Below are positions 26,877-35,528 of a DNA stretch of 64,000 nt, one piece after another. Where the stretch lies: positions 772,501 through 836,500 of the forward strand of contig NZ_JAHSPD010000001.1 of the NCBI RefSeq assembly GCF_020141465.1, in the 5' to 3' direction. The position numbers and the translations under genes were made by a program. How positions within the stretch are numbered: position 1 is the first letter of the stretch; the number at the start of each line of letters is the position of its first letter. Below the pieces are notes generated by a model. It searched no databases, was not told the origin of the DNA, and worked only from the letters and a program-made list of their open reading frames with translations. Source of the stretch: Roseovarius carneus. GTDB lineage: Bacteria; Pseudomonadota; Alphaproteobacteria; Rhodobacterales; Rhodobacteraceae.

Positions 26877-26918
26877 ACGGCGGTGCCCTCCTCCCATCTG
26901 GCACCGCCGTTTCATTTT
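26877..26918 (+). ncRNA. CcsR-like small RNA hairpin 4, also the unit's terminator
   Basis: ACGGCGGTGCC (26877-26887) and GGCACCGCCGT (26900-26910) form a perfect 11-bp stem; the loop CTCCTCCCATCT exposes the motif at 26888-26895. A U-rich tail (TTCATTTT) follows, so this hairpin should also end transcription of the whole DUF1127/CcsR unit. Confidence 0.8.
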
Positions 26919-26934
26919 ACCCCAGCCCTATCCG

Positions 26935-27894
26935 CTAGACTACGCCAGTGCGCAGCACATCATGGATGTGCACCAACCCGCGCAGCGTGCCGTCCCCATC
27001 CACCACAAAAAGCGCCGAGATCTTGGCCGCGTTCATCACGCCCAGCGCCTCCGAGATCAGCACCTCAGGCCGTGTGGTGCGCGGATCGCGCGTGGCGATC
27101 TCACCCGCTGTGCGGTCCATCAAACTCGCAAGGTTGCGCCGCAAATCCCCATCGGTGATCACACCCGCAAGCCTGCCATCCGTCACAACGGCGGCCACAC
27201 CAAATCCCTTGGCCGTCATCTCCAAAAGCGTCTCGCCCATATCCGTGTCCTCCGACACGATAGGCAGGGCAGCCCCTGAATGCATGACCGCGCGCACCTG
27301 TAAAAGTTGCGCCCCCAGCGTGCCACCGGGATGAAAGGCCAGAAAATTCTCCCGCTCGAACCCCCGAAGCCGCATCAGGGCCACCGCCAGAGCATCGCCC
27401 AGCGCCAATGTGCAGGTCGTGCTGGTCGTAGGGGCCATGCCGATCCCGCAGGCTTCGGGCGCATCGGGCAGGGGCAGGAGATGATCCGCCTGCACCGCCA
27501 GCGCCGATCCTACATTGCGCGTGATCGCAATCAGCGGAATCGCAAAGCGCCGCGTATGCGCGATGATATCGGCCAATTCCCGCGTCTCGCCGGAATTGGA
27601 GATCAGGATCACCGCATCCGCACCCGTGATCATGCCCAGATCACCATGGCTCGCCTCACCGGGATGTACCGCTTGCGCAGGCGTGCCCGTGCTGGCCATC
27701 GTGGCCGCAATCTTGTGCGCGATATGGCCCGATTTCCCCATTCCTGAGACAATCACCCGCCCCTGCACTTTCAGCAGCAACGCCACCACCGCGTCAAAGC
27801 TATCTGGCAGCGCATCGCGCATCTGCGCCAATGCATCACTTTCGATCCTGAGAACCTCGCGGGCGATCTCGGACGGGCTAGGGGTCTGGGTCAT
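26935..27894 (-). CDS. kdsD: Arabinose-5-phosphate isomerase (KdsD/KpsF)
   Basis: A 319-residue enzyme: N-terminal SIS domain ('GRVIVSGMGKSGHIAHKIAATMASTGTPA', 'VILISNSGETREL') followed by two CBS domains. It turns ribulose-5-phosphate into arabinose-5-phosphate, the first step toward Kdo for LPS. ATG 27894 is taken because GGAG lies 6 nt upstream; an ATG 3 nt earlier is also possible. It is divergent from ugd. kdsB lies 5 kb away in the same region. Whether it is the LPS (kdsD) or a capsule (kpsF) paralog cannot be told from the sequence. Confidence 0.94.
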   Translation of the reverse strand: MTQTPSPSEIAREVLRIESDALAQMRDALPDSFDAVVALLLKVQGRVIVSGMGKSGHIAHKIAATMASTGTPAQAVHPGEASHGDLGMITGADAVILISNSGETRELADIIAHTRRFAIPLIAITRNVGSALAVQADHLLPLPDAPEACGIGMAPTTSTTCTLALGDALAVALMRLRGFERENFLAFHPGGTLGAQLLQVRAVMHSGAALPIVSEDTDMGETLLEMTAKGFGVAAVVTDGRLAGVITDGDLRRNLASLMDRTAGEIATRDPRTTRPEVLISEALGVMNAAKISALFVVDGDGTLRGLVHIHDVLRTGVV

Positions 27895-28075
27895 CATGCG
27901 CTCCGGCAGGGGATTTGTGCCCCCGAATACCGCGCCCCCCGCCCCAAGGGAAGGGGCGCGCATGATGCAGCAAGGGCGCAAACCCACCAAAAGCCACGCG
28001 GCCTGCGTTGACTTGGAGGTAAGGCTTGGCCAGTAATCAGGGAAAAAAGAGCAGTCGAGCATAAAGGGCAGCACC

Positions 28076-29407
28076 ATGAAAATCGCGATGATCGGCACGG
28101 GTTATGTCGGCCTTGTCTCCGGGGTGTGTTTTTCGGATTTCGGTCATGATGTGATCTGTGTGGACCGCGATCCCGCCAAGATTGCCATGCTGGAAGCAGG
28201 CGAGGTGCCGATCTTCGAGCCGGGGCTGGACACGCTGATGAACAAAAATGTCGAGGCCGGGCGGCTGTCGTTCACCACCGATCTGAAAACGGCTGTCGAG
28301 GGTGCCGAGGCCGTATTTATCGCCGTGGGCACGCCCACACGGCGCGGTGACGGGCACGCCGATCTCAGCTATGTCATGGCCGCAGCCGAAGAGATTGCCA
28401 TGGCCGCCAGTGATTATCTGGTCATTGTGACCAAATCCACCGTGCCGGTGGGGACCAACCGACAGGTCAAGCAGGTGGTCAAGAAGGCCCGGCCCGATCT
28501 GGAGTTCGATGTGGCCTCCAACCCCGAATTCCTGCGCGAAGGGGCCGCGATTGATGACTTCATGAAACCCGACCGCATTGTCGTCGGCGTGCAGACCGAG
28601 CGCGCGGGCGAGGTGATGGCCGACATTTACCGGCCACTATATTTGCGCGATTTCCCGATCCTGACGACCGATCTGGAATCAGCCGAGATGATCAAATATG
28701 CAGCCAACGCGTTTCTGGCGATGAAGATCACCTTCATCAACGAAATCGCGGCGCTCTGTGAGCGCACCGGCGCGGATGTGAAGCGGGTGAGCCACGGCAT
28801 CGGCCTTGACGGGCGCATTGGCAACAAGTTCCTGCACGCAGGCCCCGGCTATGGCGGAAGCTGTTTTCCCAAAGATACCAAGGCGCTGGCGCGGATCGGC
28901 CAAGAGCATGGATTGCCCATGCAGATCACCGAAAAGGTGATCACCGTGAACGAGGAAATCAAACGCCGGATGACTGAGAAACTGCGCGATCTGTGCGATG
29001 GCAGCTTTAACGGCAAGACGATTGCGGTGCTGGGCGTAACGTTCAAACCCAACACCGACGATATGCGCGACGCGCCGTCGCTGACCATCGTGCCCGCCCT
29101 TGTGGGCGGCGGTGCAAAAGTGCGCGTGGTGGACCCCCAAGGGCGGCGCGAGGGCGAGGCCCTGCTTCCGGGCGTGTCGTGGCATGATGACCCTTACAAG
29201 GCCGCAAACAATGCCGATCTGATCGTGCTTTTGACCGAGTGGAACGAATTTCGCGCGCTTGATCTCAAGCGTCTGGCCAAGAAGATGGCGACCCCCCGCA
29301 TGGCCGATCTGCGCAACATTTATGACCCCAAAGATGCCAGGCGCGCCGGGTTTGAGGCATATGAACCCGTTGGCCGCGCGGGCTACGGCCCCACGCCCGA
29401 GGCGTAG
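28076..29407 (+). CDS. ugd: UDP-glucose 6-dehydrogenase
   Basis: A 443-residue UDP-sugar dehydrogenase with Rossmann motif 'MIGTGYVGLVSGVCF', the catalytic cysteine C263 in 'GPGYGGSCFPKDT', and the C-terminal 'VLGVTFKPNTDDMRDAPSL' domain. It oxidises UDP-glucose to UDP-glucuronate with two NAD+, providing uronic acid for surface polysaccharides. galU and galE, which supply and epimerise related UDP-sugars, lie in the same 10-kb region. GDP-mannose specificity is unlikely but not excluded. Confidence 0.94.
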   Translation: MKIAMIGTGYVGLVSGVCFSDFGHDVICVDRDPAKIAMLEAGEVPIFEPGLDTLMNKNVEAGRLSFTTDLKTAVEGAEAVFIAVGTPTRRGDGHADLSYVMAAAEEIAMAASDYLVIVTKSTVPVGTNRQVKQVVKKARPDLEFDVASNPEFLREGAAIDDFMKPDRIVVGVQTERAGEVMADIYRPLYLRDFPILTTDLESAEMIKYAANAFLAMKITFINEIAALCERTGADVKRVSHGIGLDGRIGNKFLHAGPGYGGSCFPKDTKALARIGQEHGLPMQITEKVITVNEEIKRRMTEKLRDLCDGSFNGKTIAVLGVTFKPNTDDMRDAPSLTIVPALVGGGAKVRVVDPQGRREGEALLPGVSWHDDPYKAANNADLIVLLTEWNEFRALDLKRLAKKMATPRMADLRNIYDPKDARRAGFEAYEPVGRAGYGPTPEA

Positions 29408-29428
29408 GCACCCGGTCAGTCGCCGGGA

Positions 29429-30343
29429 TCAGTCGCCGGGGATGTTCAGCATATGACGTTCGCCGCGCGCGGCGGATAGGGCGATCTGCTTTTGCCGCTC
29501 GCGGAAGCGGTTCTTATCGTCCTCGCTCGTCTCCGCAACGCAGTGATGACAGGACACGCCCTCCTCAAACTCCGGGCGCGCCTCGTCCTCGGGCAGGATT
29601 GGACGGCGGCAGGCATGGCAGAGCCGGTGCGGGCCGGGTCTCAGCCCATGACCCACGGACACGCGCCCATCAAAGACAAAGCACTCGCCCTGCCATGTGC
29701 TGTCGTCCTCCGGCACCTCTTCGAGATATTTCAGGATGCCGCCCTTGAGGTGATACACCTCCTGCGCCCCCTGCCCGAGCAGGAAGTTGGTGGATTTTTC
29801 GCAGCGGATGCCCCCGGTGCAGAACATCGCGATGCGCTTGCCCTCAAACCGCTCCTTGTTGGCGGCCCACCACGCGGGGAAATCGCGAAAACTGTCGGTC
29901 TTGGGGTCCACGGCCCCCTCAAACGTGCCGATGGCCACCTCGTAATCGTTGCGCGTGTCGATCACGGCCACATCAGGGCTGGTGATGAGCGCGTTCCAAT
30001 CGGCGGGCTCCACGTAACGCCCGGTCCCGCTCAAAGGGTCCACATCGGGCTGACCCATCGTCACGATCTCAGCCTTCACGCGGACGCGGAGCCTGCCAAA
30101 GGGCTGCTGCTCTGCGGTGCTTTCCTTATGGATCAGACCCTCGCAACCCGGAAGGGCGCGCAGATGCGCCAGCACCGCATCGACGCCTGTGCGCGGCCCG
30201 GCGATGGTGCCGTTGATCCCCTCGGGCGCGAGCAGAAGAATGCCCGTAATCCCTTCCTCCGCGCAGAGAGCCGCCAGCGGCGCGCGCAGCGCATCCGGGT
30301 CCTCAAAGCGGGTGAAGTGGTAAAGCGCTGCAATTGTATACAT
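29429..30343 (-). CDS. trhO: tRNA uridine-34 oxygenase (rhodanese-like)
   Basis: A 304-residue protein of the YceA/TrhO family: N-terminal 'LLLAPEGINGTIAGP' ferredoxin-like domain, a central rhodanese domain with active cysteines C175 and C181 in 'MFCTGGIRCEKS', and a C-terminal cysteine-rich tail ('CHACRRP', 'SCHHC') typical of long members. It hydroxylates U34 of certain tRNAs using oxygen. Start ATG 30343 is where family homology begins; a longer open frame runs on upstream. It is divergent from pncA. Confidence 0.93.
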   Translation of the reverse strand: MYTIAALYHFTRFEDPDALRAPLAALCAEEGITGILLLAPEGINGTIAGPRTGVDAVLAHLRALPGCEGLIHKESTAEQQPFGRLRVRVKAEIVTMGQPDVDPLSGTGRYVEPADWNALITSPDVAVIDTRNDYEVAIGTFEGAVDPKTDSFRDFPAWWAANKERFEGKRIAMFCTGGIRCEKSTNFLLGQGAQEVYHLKGGILKYLEEVPEDDSTWQGECFVFDGRVSVGHGLRPGPHRLCHACRRPILPEDEARPEFEEGVSCHHCVAETSEDDKNRFRERQKQIALSAARGERHMLNIPGD

Positions 30344-30461
30344 AGGCCGGGTCTTTAGGCCTTCGCGCGCGGTGGGGCAAGGGGGGCGGCAAGAGGCGCA
30401 GTTGACGGCGGGCGCGCGCCTGCCTACCCCTTGGGGCGTGCGATGCCCAAGGAGAGATACC

Positions 30462-31058
30462 ATGACCAAGGCCCTGATCGTGATAGATGTGCAAAACGAT
30501 TTCTGCCCCGGCGGCGCATTGGCGGTGACCGGAGGGGACGTGATCGTGCCGGGCATCAACGCCGCGATGACGGAGTTTCGCACCGTGGTTCTGACGCAGG
30601 ACTGGCACCCGGCGGGACATTCCTCCTTCGCCTCGTCGCATCCCGGACGCGCGCCCATGGAAATGGCCGAGATGTCCTACGGCCCGCAAGTCCTGTGGCC
30701 CGATCATTGCGTGCAGGGCAGCGCGGGCGCGGAATTTCACGCAGGCCTGAACGTGACCCGCGCCGATCTGATCATCCGCAAGGGCTATAACCCCGCGATC
30801 GACAGCTATTCCACGTTTTTTGAGAATGACCAAAGCACGCCCACGGGGCTGCACGGATATTTGACCGAGCGGGGGATTACGGATCTGACGATGGTCGGCC
30901 TCGCCACGGATTTTTGCGTGAATTACTCGGCGGTGGATGCAGCCCGGCTGGGATATGCCGTGCGGGTGGAGACCACGCTCTGCCGGGGGATAGATATGGA
31001 CGGATCGCTGGCAGCCGCCGAGGCCGGGATGCGCGGCGCGGGCGTCACCCTCGCTTGA
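30462..31058 (+). CDS. pncA: Nicotinamidase
   Basis: A 198-residue isochorismatase-fold enzyme. Catalytic D9 ('IVIDVQNDFCPGGAL'), metal ligands in 'TQDWHPAGHSSF', Lys in 'IIRKGYNPAIDSYS' and the nucleophilic Cys in 'GLATDFCVNYSA' are all visible. It hydrolyses nicotinamide to nicotinate for NAD salvage. AGGAGA precedes ATG 30462. Its last 14 bp overlap the end of the convergent VanZ-like gene. Confidence 0.96.
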   Translation: MTKALIVIDVQNDFCPGGALAVTGGDVIVPGINAAMTEFRTVVLTQDWHPAGHSSFASSHPGRAPMEMAEMSYGPQVLWPDHCVQGSAGAEFHAGLNVTRADLIIRKGYNPAIDSYSTFFENDQSTPTGLHGYLTERGITDLTMVGLATDFCVNYSAVDAARLGYAVRVETTLCRGIDMDGSLAAAEAGMRGAGVTLA

Positions 31059-31392
31059 GCCGGGCCAGAAGCACACCTGCCACCGCGCCCGCAAAAGCGC
31101 CCACCACATCGGCCAGAAGGTCCAGACCCTCCCGCGCGCGGCCAAAGGCGGGCTGAACAAGCTCAATCCCCGCCCCAAAGACCACGGCGACCGCCACGAT
31201 AAAGGCCCAGCGCGCCGGTAGCGCCCATGACAACGGCAGGGTCAGAAGGGCAAAGGCGATTGCATGGGCCAGCTTATCATTGATTGGAAGTGGCGCGCCT
31301 CCCGAGGGCACGCTCAGCGTGAACCGCAAGATGAGCAGGATGACCAACACGGTTAAACACGATGCAAGGCCCAGCCGAGCCACACGCGGCAT
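31045..31392 (-). CDS. VanZ-like small membrane protein
   Basis: A 115-residue protein with four hydrophobic helices and the VanZ-like motifs 'INDKLAHAIAFALL' and 'GIELVQPAFGRAREGLDLLADVVGA'. In polysaccharide loci such proteins are common but their role is unclear; there is no van cluster here, so teicoplanin resistance is not implied. Its ATG overlaps the stop of the ABC permease gene (TGATG), so the two are co-translated. Confidence 0.88.
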   Translation of the reverse strand: MPRVARLGLASCLTVLVILLILRFTLSVPSGGAPLPINDKLAHAIAFALLTLPLSWALPARWAFIVAVAVVFGAGIELVQPAFGRAREGLDLLADVVGAFAGAVAGVLLARLKRG

Positions 31393-32213
31393 CAGCGGCG
31401 CGCATCCCAACTGCTTGATGCGCGTTGCCGTGTGTAGAACTCACCCATCAGGCCGAGCATGACAAGGACCAGCGCCACGTATAGCGGATATTCCACGGAC
31501 GAATTGCGCGGAACATAATTCACGAAGACATATCCACGCGCCTGATCAATGCAGTGAAACAGCGGGTTCCAGTCAAACATCGCCAGCATGTAGGACGGCA
31601 GCGCATTGGCCACAAACATCTTGCCCGAGGCGATCATATTGGCGCGCTGATAGACCGTGGCGAACGTGCTGGTGAAGGTTGGGAACCACGGCTTGATCGC
31701 GAGAAGAACAAGGCCAATCGCGAACCCTGTGAACCACGCAAGCAAGAACATCCCAAACGCCGCGAACGGGTATTCGATCTCAAACGGGGTGAAGGCCACG
31801 TGATAGACAAACAAGATGATGACCAGCGTGAGCACCTGAATATAGAGCGCGCTCATCGCCGCTGCCATGATCGCAATCGCCGTGTTCATCGGCGCGTGCT
31901 TCATCATCGGTGACGATGGCCCCTCGGCCCCGGACACGGCCCCAATCGTCTTGATATGCGTGAGGAAAAGGAAAATCCCAGACATGATGTACAATAGGAA
32001 ATCACCACGAAGCGCCGCCCCCCGCAGACCCAAAAGTGAGAACATGACGTAGAACGCGGCTATAAAAACCACCGCCTGAAGAATGTTCAGCGCCAGCGCC
32101 ATAAGCGCGTTGCCATGCCCTTTGCGCACATCACGCACCGTGGCGTGATAGATCAGCTCAAGGATCGAAACCGCCGTGTGCAGGGTTGATTTGGGTTTTA
32201 CCTGTTGAAACAT
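31392..32213 (-). CDS. ABC-2 type polysaccharide-export permease (KpsM/Wzm-like)
   Basis: A 273-residue protein with six hydrophobic segments and the ABC-2 membrane pattern: N-terminal cytoplasmic helix 'LELIYHATVRDVRKGHGNAL', 'FLTHIKTIGAVSGAEGPSSP' and the C-terminal 'NPLFHCIDQARGYVF' seen in capsule/O-antigen permeases. It would move a finished glycan across the inner membrane with an ATPase partner. No ATPase (KpsT/Wzt) or periplasmic adaptor (KpsE) gene is present here. ATG 32213 follows GAGTGAGG. Confidence 0.87.
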   Translation of the reverse strand: MFQQVKPKSTLHTAVSILELIYHATVRDVRKGHGNALMALALNILQAVVFIAAFYVMFSLLGLRGAALRGDFLLYIMSGIFLFLTHIKTIGAVSGAEGPSSPMMKHAPMNTAIAIMAAAMSALYIQVLTLVIILFVYHVAFTPFEIEYPFAAFGMFLLAWFTGFAIGLVLLAIKPWFPTFTSTFATVYQRANMIASGKMFVANALPSYMLAMFDWNPLFHCIDQARGYVFVNYVPRNSSVEYPLYVALVLVMLGLMGEFYTRQRASSSWDARR

Positions 32214-32342
32214 AGCCTCACTCTGCGCCGCTCTGCCCGGATGGATGACACGGAATTCTTGCTGTCCCGTTAGCGCCGCAGCATAAGGAGGGCGACGCGT
32301 TGCCGCAATAGACTTGGCCCGCCCCGAAAAGGAGCCCTTGAT

Positions 32343-33140
32343 TTGGACTATGCCCGACTGACCGATGTGATGCGCCGCCTGGCCCTTGAGGCGGGCGATG
32401 TGATCATGGAAATTTATGCCCGCGACGATTTCGACGTGAAGGCCAAGTCCGATGACAGCCCCGTCACCGCCGCCGATGAGGCCGCAGACGCGCTGATCTC
32501 CGCCGGGCTGCGCGCGGCCTTTCCGGATGTCCTTCTGGTGACCGAGGAACAAGCCGCCTCACACACCAAACAGGCCGATACATTCCTCATCGTGGATCCG
32601 CTCGACGGGACCAAGGAATTCATCAACCGGCGCGGCGATTTCACCGTGAACATCGCCTATGTCGAGAACGGTGCGCCGACGCGCGGTGTGGTCTATGCCC
32701 CTGCGCGGGGCCGTATGTTCTACACTTTGGCGGATGGCAGCGCGGTTGAAGAAACCGGCGCGCTTGATAAGGCCGCCCCCGGCACCCAAGAGCCGATCCG
32801 CGTGAGCACGCCGGACAATGCGGCCTTGATGATCGTCGCCTCCAAATCGCACCGGGATCAGGCGACGGATGACTACATCAACAAATACGCCGCCAAGGAT
32901 ATGAAAAGCGCAGGCTCCTCGCTCAAATTCTGCCTTGTAGCAACGGGCGAGGCGGACATCTATCCCCGCGTGGGCCGCACAATGGAATGGGACACAGCGG
33001 CGGGCCATGCGGTGCTGTCGGGCGCTGGTGGGGCCGTGATCCGCTTTGATGATCACACCCCCCTGACATACGGCAAGGATGGCTACGCCAACCCGTTTTT
33101 CATTGCCCACGCCCCCGGTGTGGAGCTTAAAAAACCATGA
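32343..33140 (+). CDS. cysQ: 3'(2'),5'-bisphosphate nucleotidase (CysQ)
   Basis: A 265-residue inositol-monophosphatase-fold enzyme. Metal-binding motifs 'SPVTAADEAAD', 'LLVTEEQ', 'FLIVDPLDGTKEFINRRGDFT' and 'MEWDTAAGHAVLSGAGG' are all present. CysQ removes PAP, the by-product of PAPS-dependent sulfation and sulfate assimilation, preventing inhibition of sulfotransferases. The start is TTG 32343 with AGGAG 9 nt upstream. It overlaps kdsB by 4 bp (ATGA). Two sulfotransferase genes lie in the same window, so PAP clearance may serve them (inference). Confidence 0.93.
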   Translation: MDYARLTDVMRRLALEAGDVIMEIYARDDFDVKAKSDDSPVTAADEAADALISAGLRAAFPDVLLVTEEQAASHTKQADTFLIVDPLDGTKEFINRRGDFTVNIAYVENGAPTRGVVYAPARGRMFYTLADGSAVEETGALDKAAPGTQEPIRVSTPDNAALMIVASKSHRDQATDDYINKYAAKDMKSAGSSLKFCLVATGEADIYPRVGRTMEWDTAAGHAVLSGAGGAVIRFDDHTPLTYGKDGYANPFFIAHAPGVELKKP

Positions 33141-33937
33141 GCGTTCTGATAGCAATTCCTGCCCGTTTCGCCTCCACCCGCTTTCCTGGCAAGCCTTTGC
33201 ACATGCTCACAGGAGCCTCGGGCGTGGCCAAATCCCTCGTTCAGCGCTCGTGGGAGGCCGCGCGCGCCGTGGCCGGTGATCACCGTATCGTCGTGGCCAC
33301 CGATGACGCGCGCATCAAGGCGGCGTCAGAGGCGTTTGGCGCCGAGGTGGTGATGACCTCGGAGCATTGCGCCAACGGGACCGAGCGCTGCGCCGAAGCC
33401 GCAGAAACGCTGGGCGGTGGTTTCGAGATGATCGTGAACCTGCAAGGCGATGCGCCGCTCACACCCCATTGGTTCGTTGCGGACCTGATCGAGGGGCTGC
33501 GCAACGACCCCTCTGCGGATGTAGCGACACCAGTGCTACGCTGTGATGGTCGCGCGCTCACCGGCTTTATCGAGGACCGCAAAGAGGGTCGCGTGGGCGG
33601 AACCACAGCCGTCTTCGCCGCCAATCACCACGCGATGTATTTCTCCAAGGAAGTCGTCCCCTATACCGGCCAAACCTATGGCGAGGACGCAGAAACACCC
33701 GTCTTCCACCATGTTGGCGTCTACGCCTATCGCCCCGATGCGCTCAAAGCCTACCCAAGATACACGACCGGCCCGCTGGAGACGCTCGAAGGGCTGGAAC
33801 AGCTGCGATTCATGGAAAACGGACGGCCCGTGCTCTGTGTCGAGGTCGCGGCACAAGACCGTCAGTTCTGGGAGCTGAACAACCCATCAGACGCGCCCCG
33901 CATTGAGCAGATGATGCGCGAGATGGGGATGGACTAA
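33137..33937 (+). CDS. kdsB: CMP-Kdo synthetase (3-deoxy-manno-octulosonate cytidylyltransferase)
   Basis: A 266-residue enzyme that activates Kdo with CTP for LPS inner-core synthesis. 'IPARFASTRFPGKPL' (CTP loop), 'VVATDDARI', 'CANGTERCAEA', 'MIVNLQGDAPL' and 'FHHVGVYAYRPDAL' are family hallmarks. Compared with E. coli the motif 'QGDEP' is 'QGDAP', which is seen in some alphaproteobacterial members. It is translationally coupled to cysQ and converges with the MATE gene (4-bp overlap). Confidence 0.92.
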   Translation: MSVLIAIPARFASTRFPGKPLHMLTGASGVAKSLVQRSWEAARAVAGDHRIVVATDDARIKAASEAFGAEVVMTSEHCANGTERCAEAAETLGGGFEMIVNLQGDAPLTPHWFVADLIEGLRNDPSADVATPVLRCDGRALTGFIEDRKEGRVGGTTAVFAANHHAMYFSKEVVPYTGQTYGEDAETPVFHHVGVYAYRPDALKAYPRYTTGPLETLEGLEQLRFMENGRPVLCVEVAAQDRQFWELNNPSDAPRIEQMMREMGMD

Positions 33938-35301
33938 GCGCGTGCGCGCCTGAAGAACCGCCACGTCAGCAGCACCGCAGCAAGGCCAAGCCCGAGCCCA
34001 TAGCCAATCCAGACGCCGTAAGGGCCCATCTCGAACGTGAAGCCCAGAACATAGCCAACCGGCAGCGCCAGGATCCAATAGCACACCAGCGTGATCATGA
34101 CCGGCACGCGGTTATCCGTCATACCCCGCGACGCACCCAGCATCGCGCCCTGTACCCCGTCCGCGATCTGCAAGACTGCGACAATCACGAAGAGCCCCGC
34201 CGCAAGCGTCACCACCTCCGGATCGTCTGAGAGGCTCTGCGCAATCGCACCACCCGCGGCCAAAAGCGCCAGCGTCACAAGGCTCATCCAGCCGATAATG
34301 ACCAAAAGCCCCGCTTTGCCGATCAGCACAAGCCGCTCACGCTCGCCTGCACCAATAGCCTGCGCCACCCGGATCGACACAGCGACCGATACGCCCAGCG
34401 GCACCATGTAAAGCACCGCCGCGACCGATCCCACGATCTGATTGGCCGCCAGCGCCGCCGCACCAAACCACCCCATCATCAGGCCGACCACTGCATAGGC
34501 GCCACCCTCACCCACATATCCGGCGGCGATAATGCTACCCTCGCGCACCTGCACGCCCATCTCGCGGCGGACACGCCGTGCCGGCACCCGCGCAGCCTGC
34601 GTCATCTTGGCTCGCCGCCAGATGATCAGCGCCAGTATCAGCGACACCAACTCCGACAAAAGGCTCGCCAGACCCGCCCCCAAAAGGCCAAGCCCCTCCC
34701 AACCACCGATCCCGTGGATCAACACCCAATTCGCAGGCACGTTCAACGCGACCGCCACAAAAGCAAGGCCCACGCCGACCCACGGCTTGTCGATCGCATC
34801 AAAGAGAGCTTTGAGCGCATAAAAAAGCGTGAAGGGGATCATCATCGCGCTCATCGCCAGCCAATAGCCGTCCAAGGCCGCGACCACCTCGGGGGGCTGG
34901 CCAATCTCGCCCATCACACCCTTTAGCAGGGCCATCGCAATGGCCCCCAGCGCGCCGACCACACCCGCAACAATCAGCCCGGTGCGCACGGTGGCCGATA
35001 GCTCCGTGTCGCTGCCACGCCCGTGCGCCTGCGCAAAGCGCACACCAATGGCGGAGACAAACCCGTAAAGCCCTGAATAAAAAATCATGACTGCCGCCAT
35101 AGTCAGCGAGACCGCAGCCAAAGGCACCGTGCCCAAAGGCGCGACCATGATTGTGTCCACAACGCCAATCAGGCTTGCCGCAGCCAGCGACACCGCGATT
35201 GGAAATGCCAAAATCGCCAGACGGCGCACCTCGCGCAGGATACGGATATAGGTCGGCGGGGTCGCTCCACCCTGCGGCACCTCGGGCTGGATCACAGACA
35301 T
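33934..35301 (-). CDS. MATE-family multidrug efflux transporter (NorM-like)
   Basis: A 455-residue protein with about twelve hydrophobic helices and the MATE layout of two six-helix halves ('AFPIAVSLAAASLIGVVDTIMVAPLG' type opening, and 'GYVGEGGAYAVVGLMMGWFG' opening the second half). It probably exports organic cations by Na+ or H+ antiport. ATG 35301 has AAGGA at 9 nt. Substrates are unknown. Confidence 0.93.
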   Translation of the reverse strand: MSVIQPEVPQGGATPPTYIRILREVRRLAILAFPIAVSLAAASLIGVVDTIMVAPLGTVPLAAVSLTMAAVMIFYSGLYGFVSAIGVRFAQAHGRGSDTELSATVRTGLIVAGVVGALGAIAMALLKGVMGEIGQPPEVVAALDGYWLAMSAMMIPFTLFYALKALFDAIDKPWVGVGLAFVAVALNVPANWVLIHGIGGWEGLGLLGAGLASLLSELVSLILALIIWRRAKMTQAARVPARRVRREMGVQVREGSIIAAGYVGEGGAYAVVGLMMGWFGAAALAANQIVGSVAAVLYMVPLGVSVAVSIRVAQAIGAGERERLVLIGKAGLLVIIGWMSLVTLALLAAGGAIAQSLSDDPEVVTLAAGLFVIVAVLQIADGVQGAMLGASRGMTDNRVPVMITLVCYWILALPVGYVLGFTFEMGPYGVWIGYGLGLGLAAVLLTWRFFRRARA

Positions 35302-35456
35302 GTTTTGCATCCTTCGCCCCGCATCATCCGCCATTGGGTCCGAAGGCCATTTGATAAGTCAAGCGCCGCTCTATACCCCGCCACAACTCAAGCGCGAAGG
35401 GGAGGCTTTAAGGTCACTTTTTATTAAAATGTCCAAATTCCAACGGGCTCTTTTCA

Positions 35457-35487
35457 TATCTTATGTAATTATTTTGTATCTTATGTA
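35457..35487 (+). repeat. Two 11-bp direct repeats upstream of galU
   Basis: TATCTTATGTA occurs at 35457-35467 and again at 35477-35487, a 20-bp period (about two helical turns), in a strikingly A/T-rich stretch just before galU. The spacing suggests a dimeric regulator binding one face of DNA. There is no other copy noticed in the window. Confidence 0.7.
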
Positions 35488-35528
35488 GGTTCGCGTGTAA
35501 AAAAGAATACGATTTGGGGAACGATCAA

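Noticed and set aside
26735-26895. CRISPR-like array from the repeated CTCCTCCC
   Set aside because: The repeats are 8-9 nt, unevenly spaced and each within its own hairpin; this matches CcsR RNAs, not CRISPR repeats.
31045-31392. Glycopeptide-resistance gene vanZ
   Set aside because: The VanZ-like fold is common in Gram-negative polysaccharide loci; no vanHAX or regulators are nearby.
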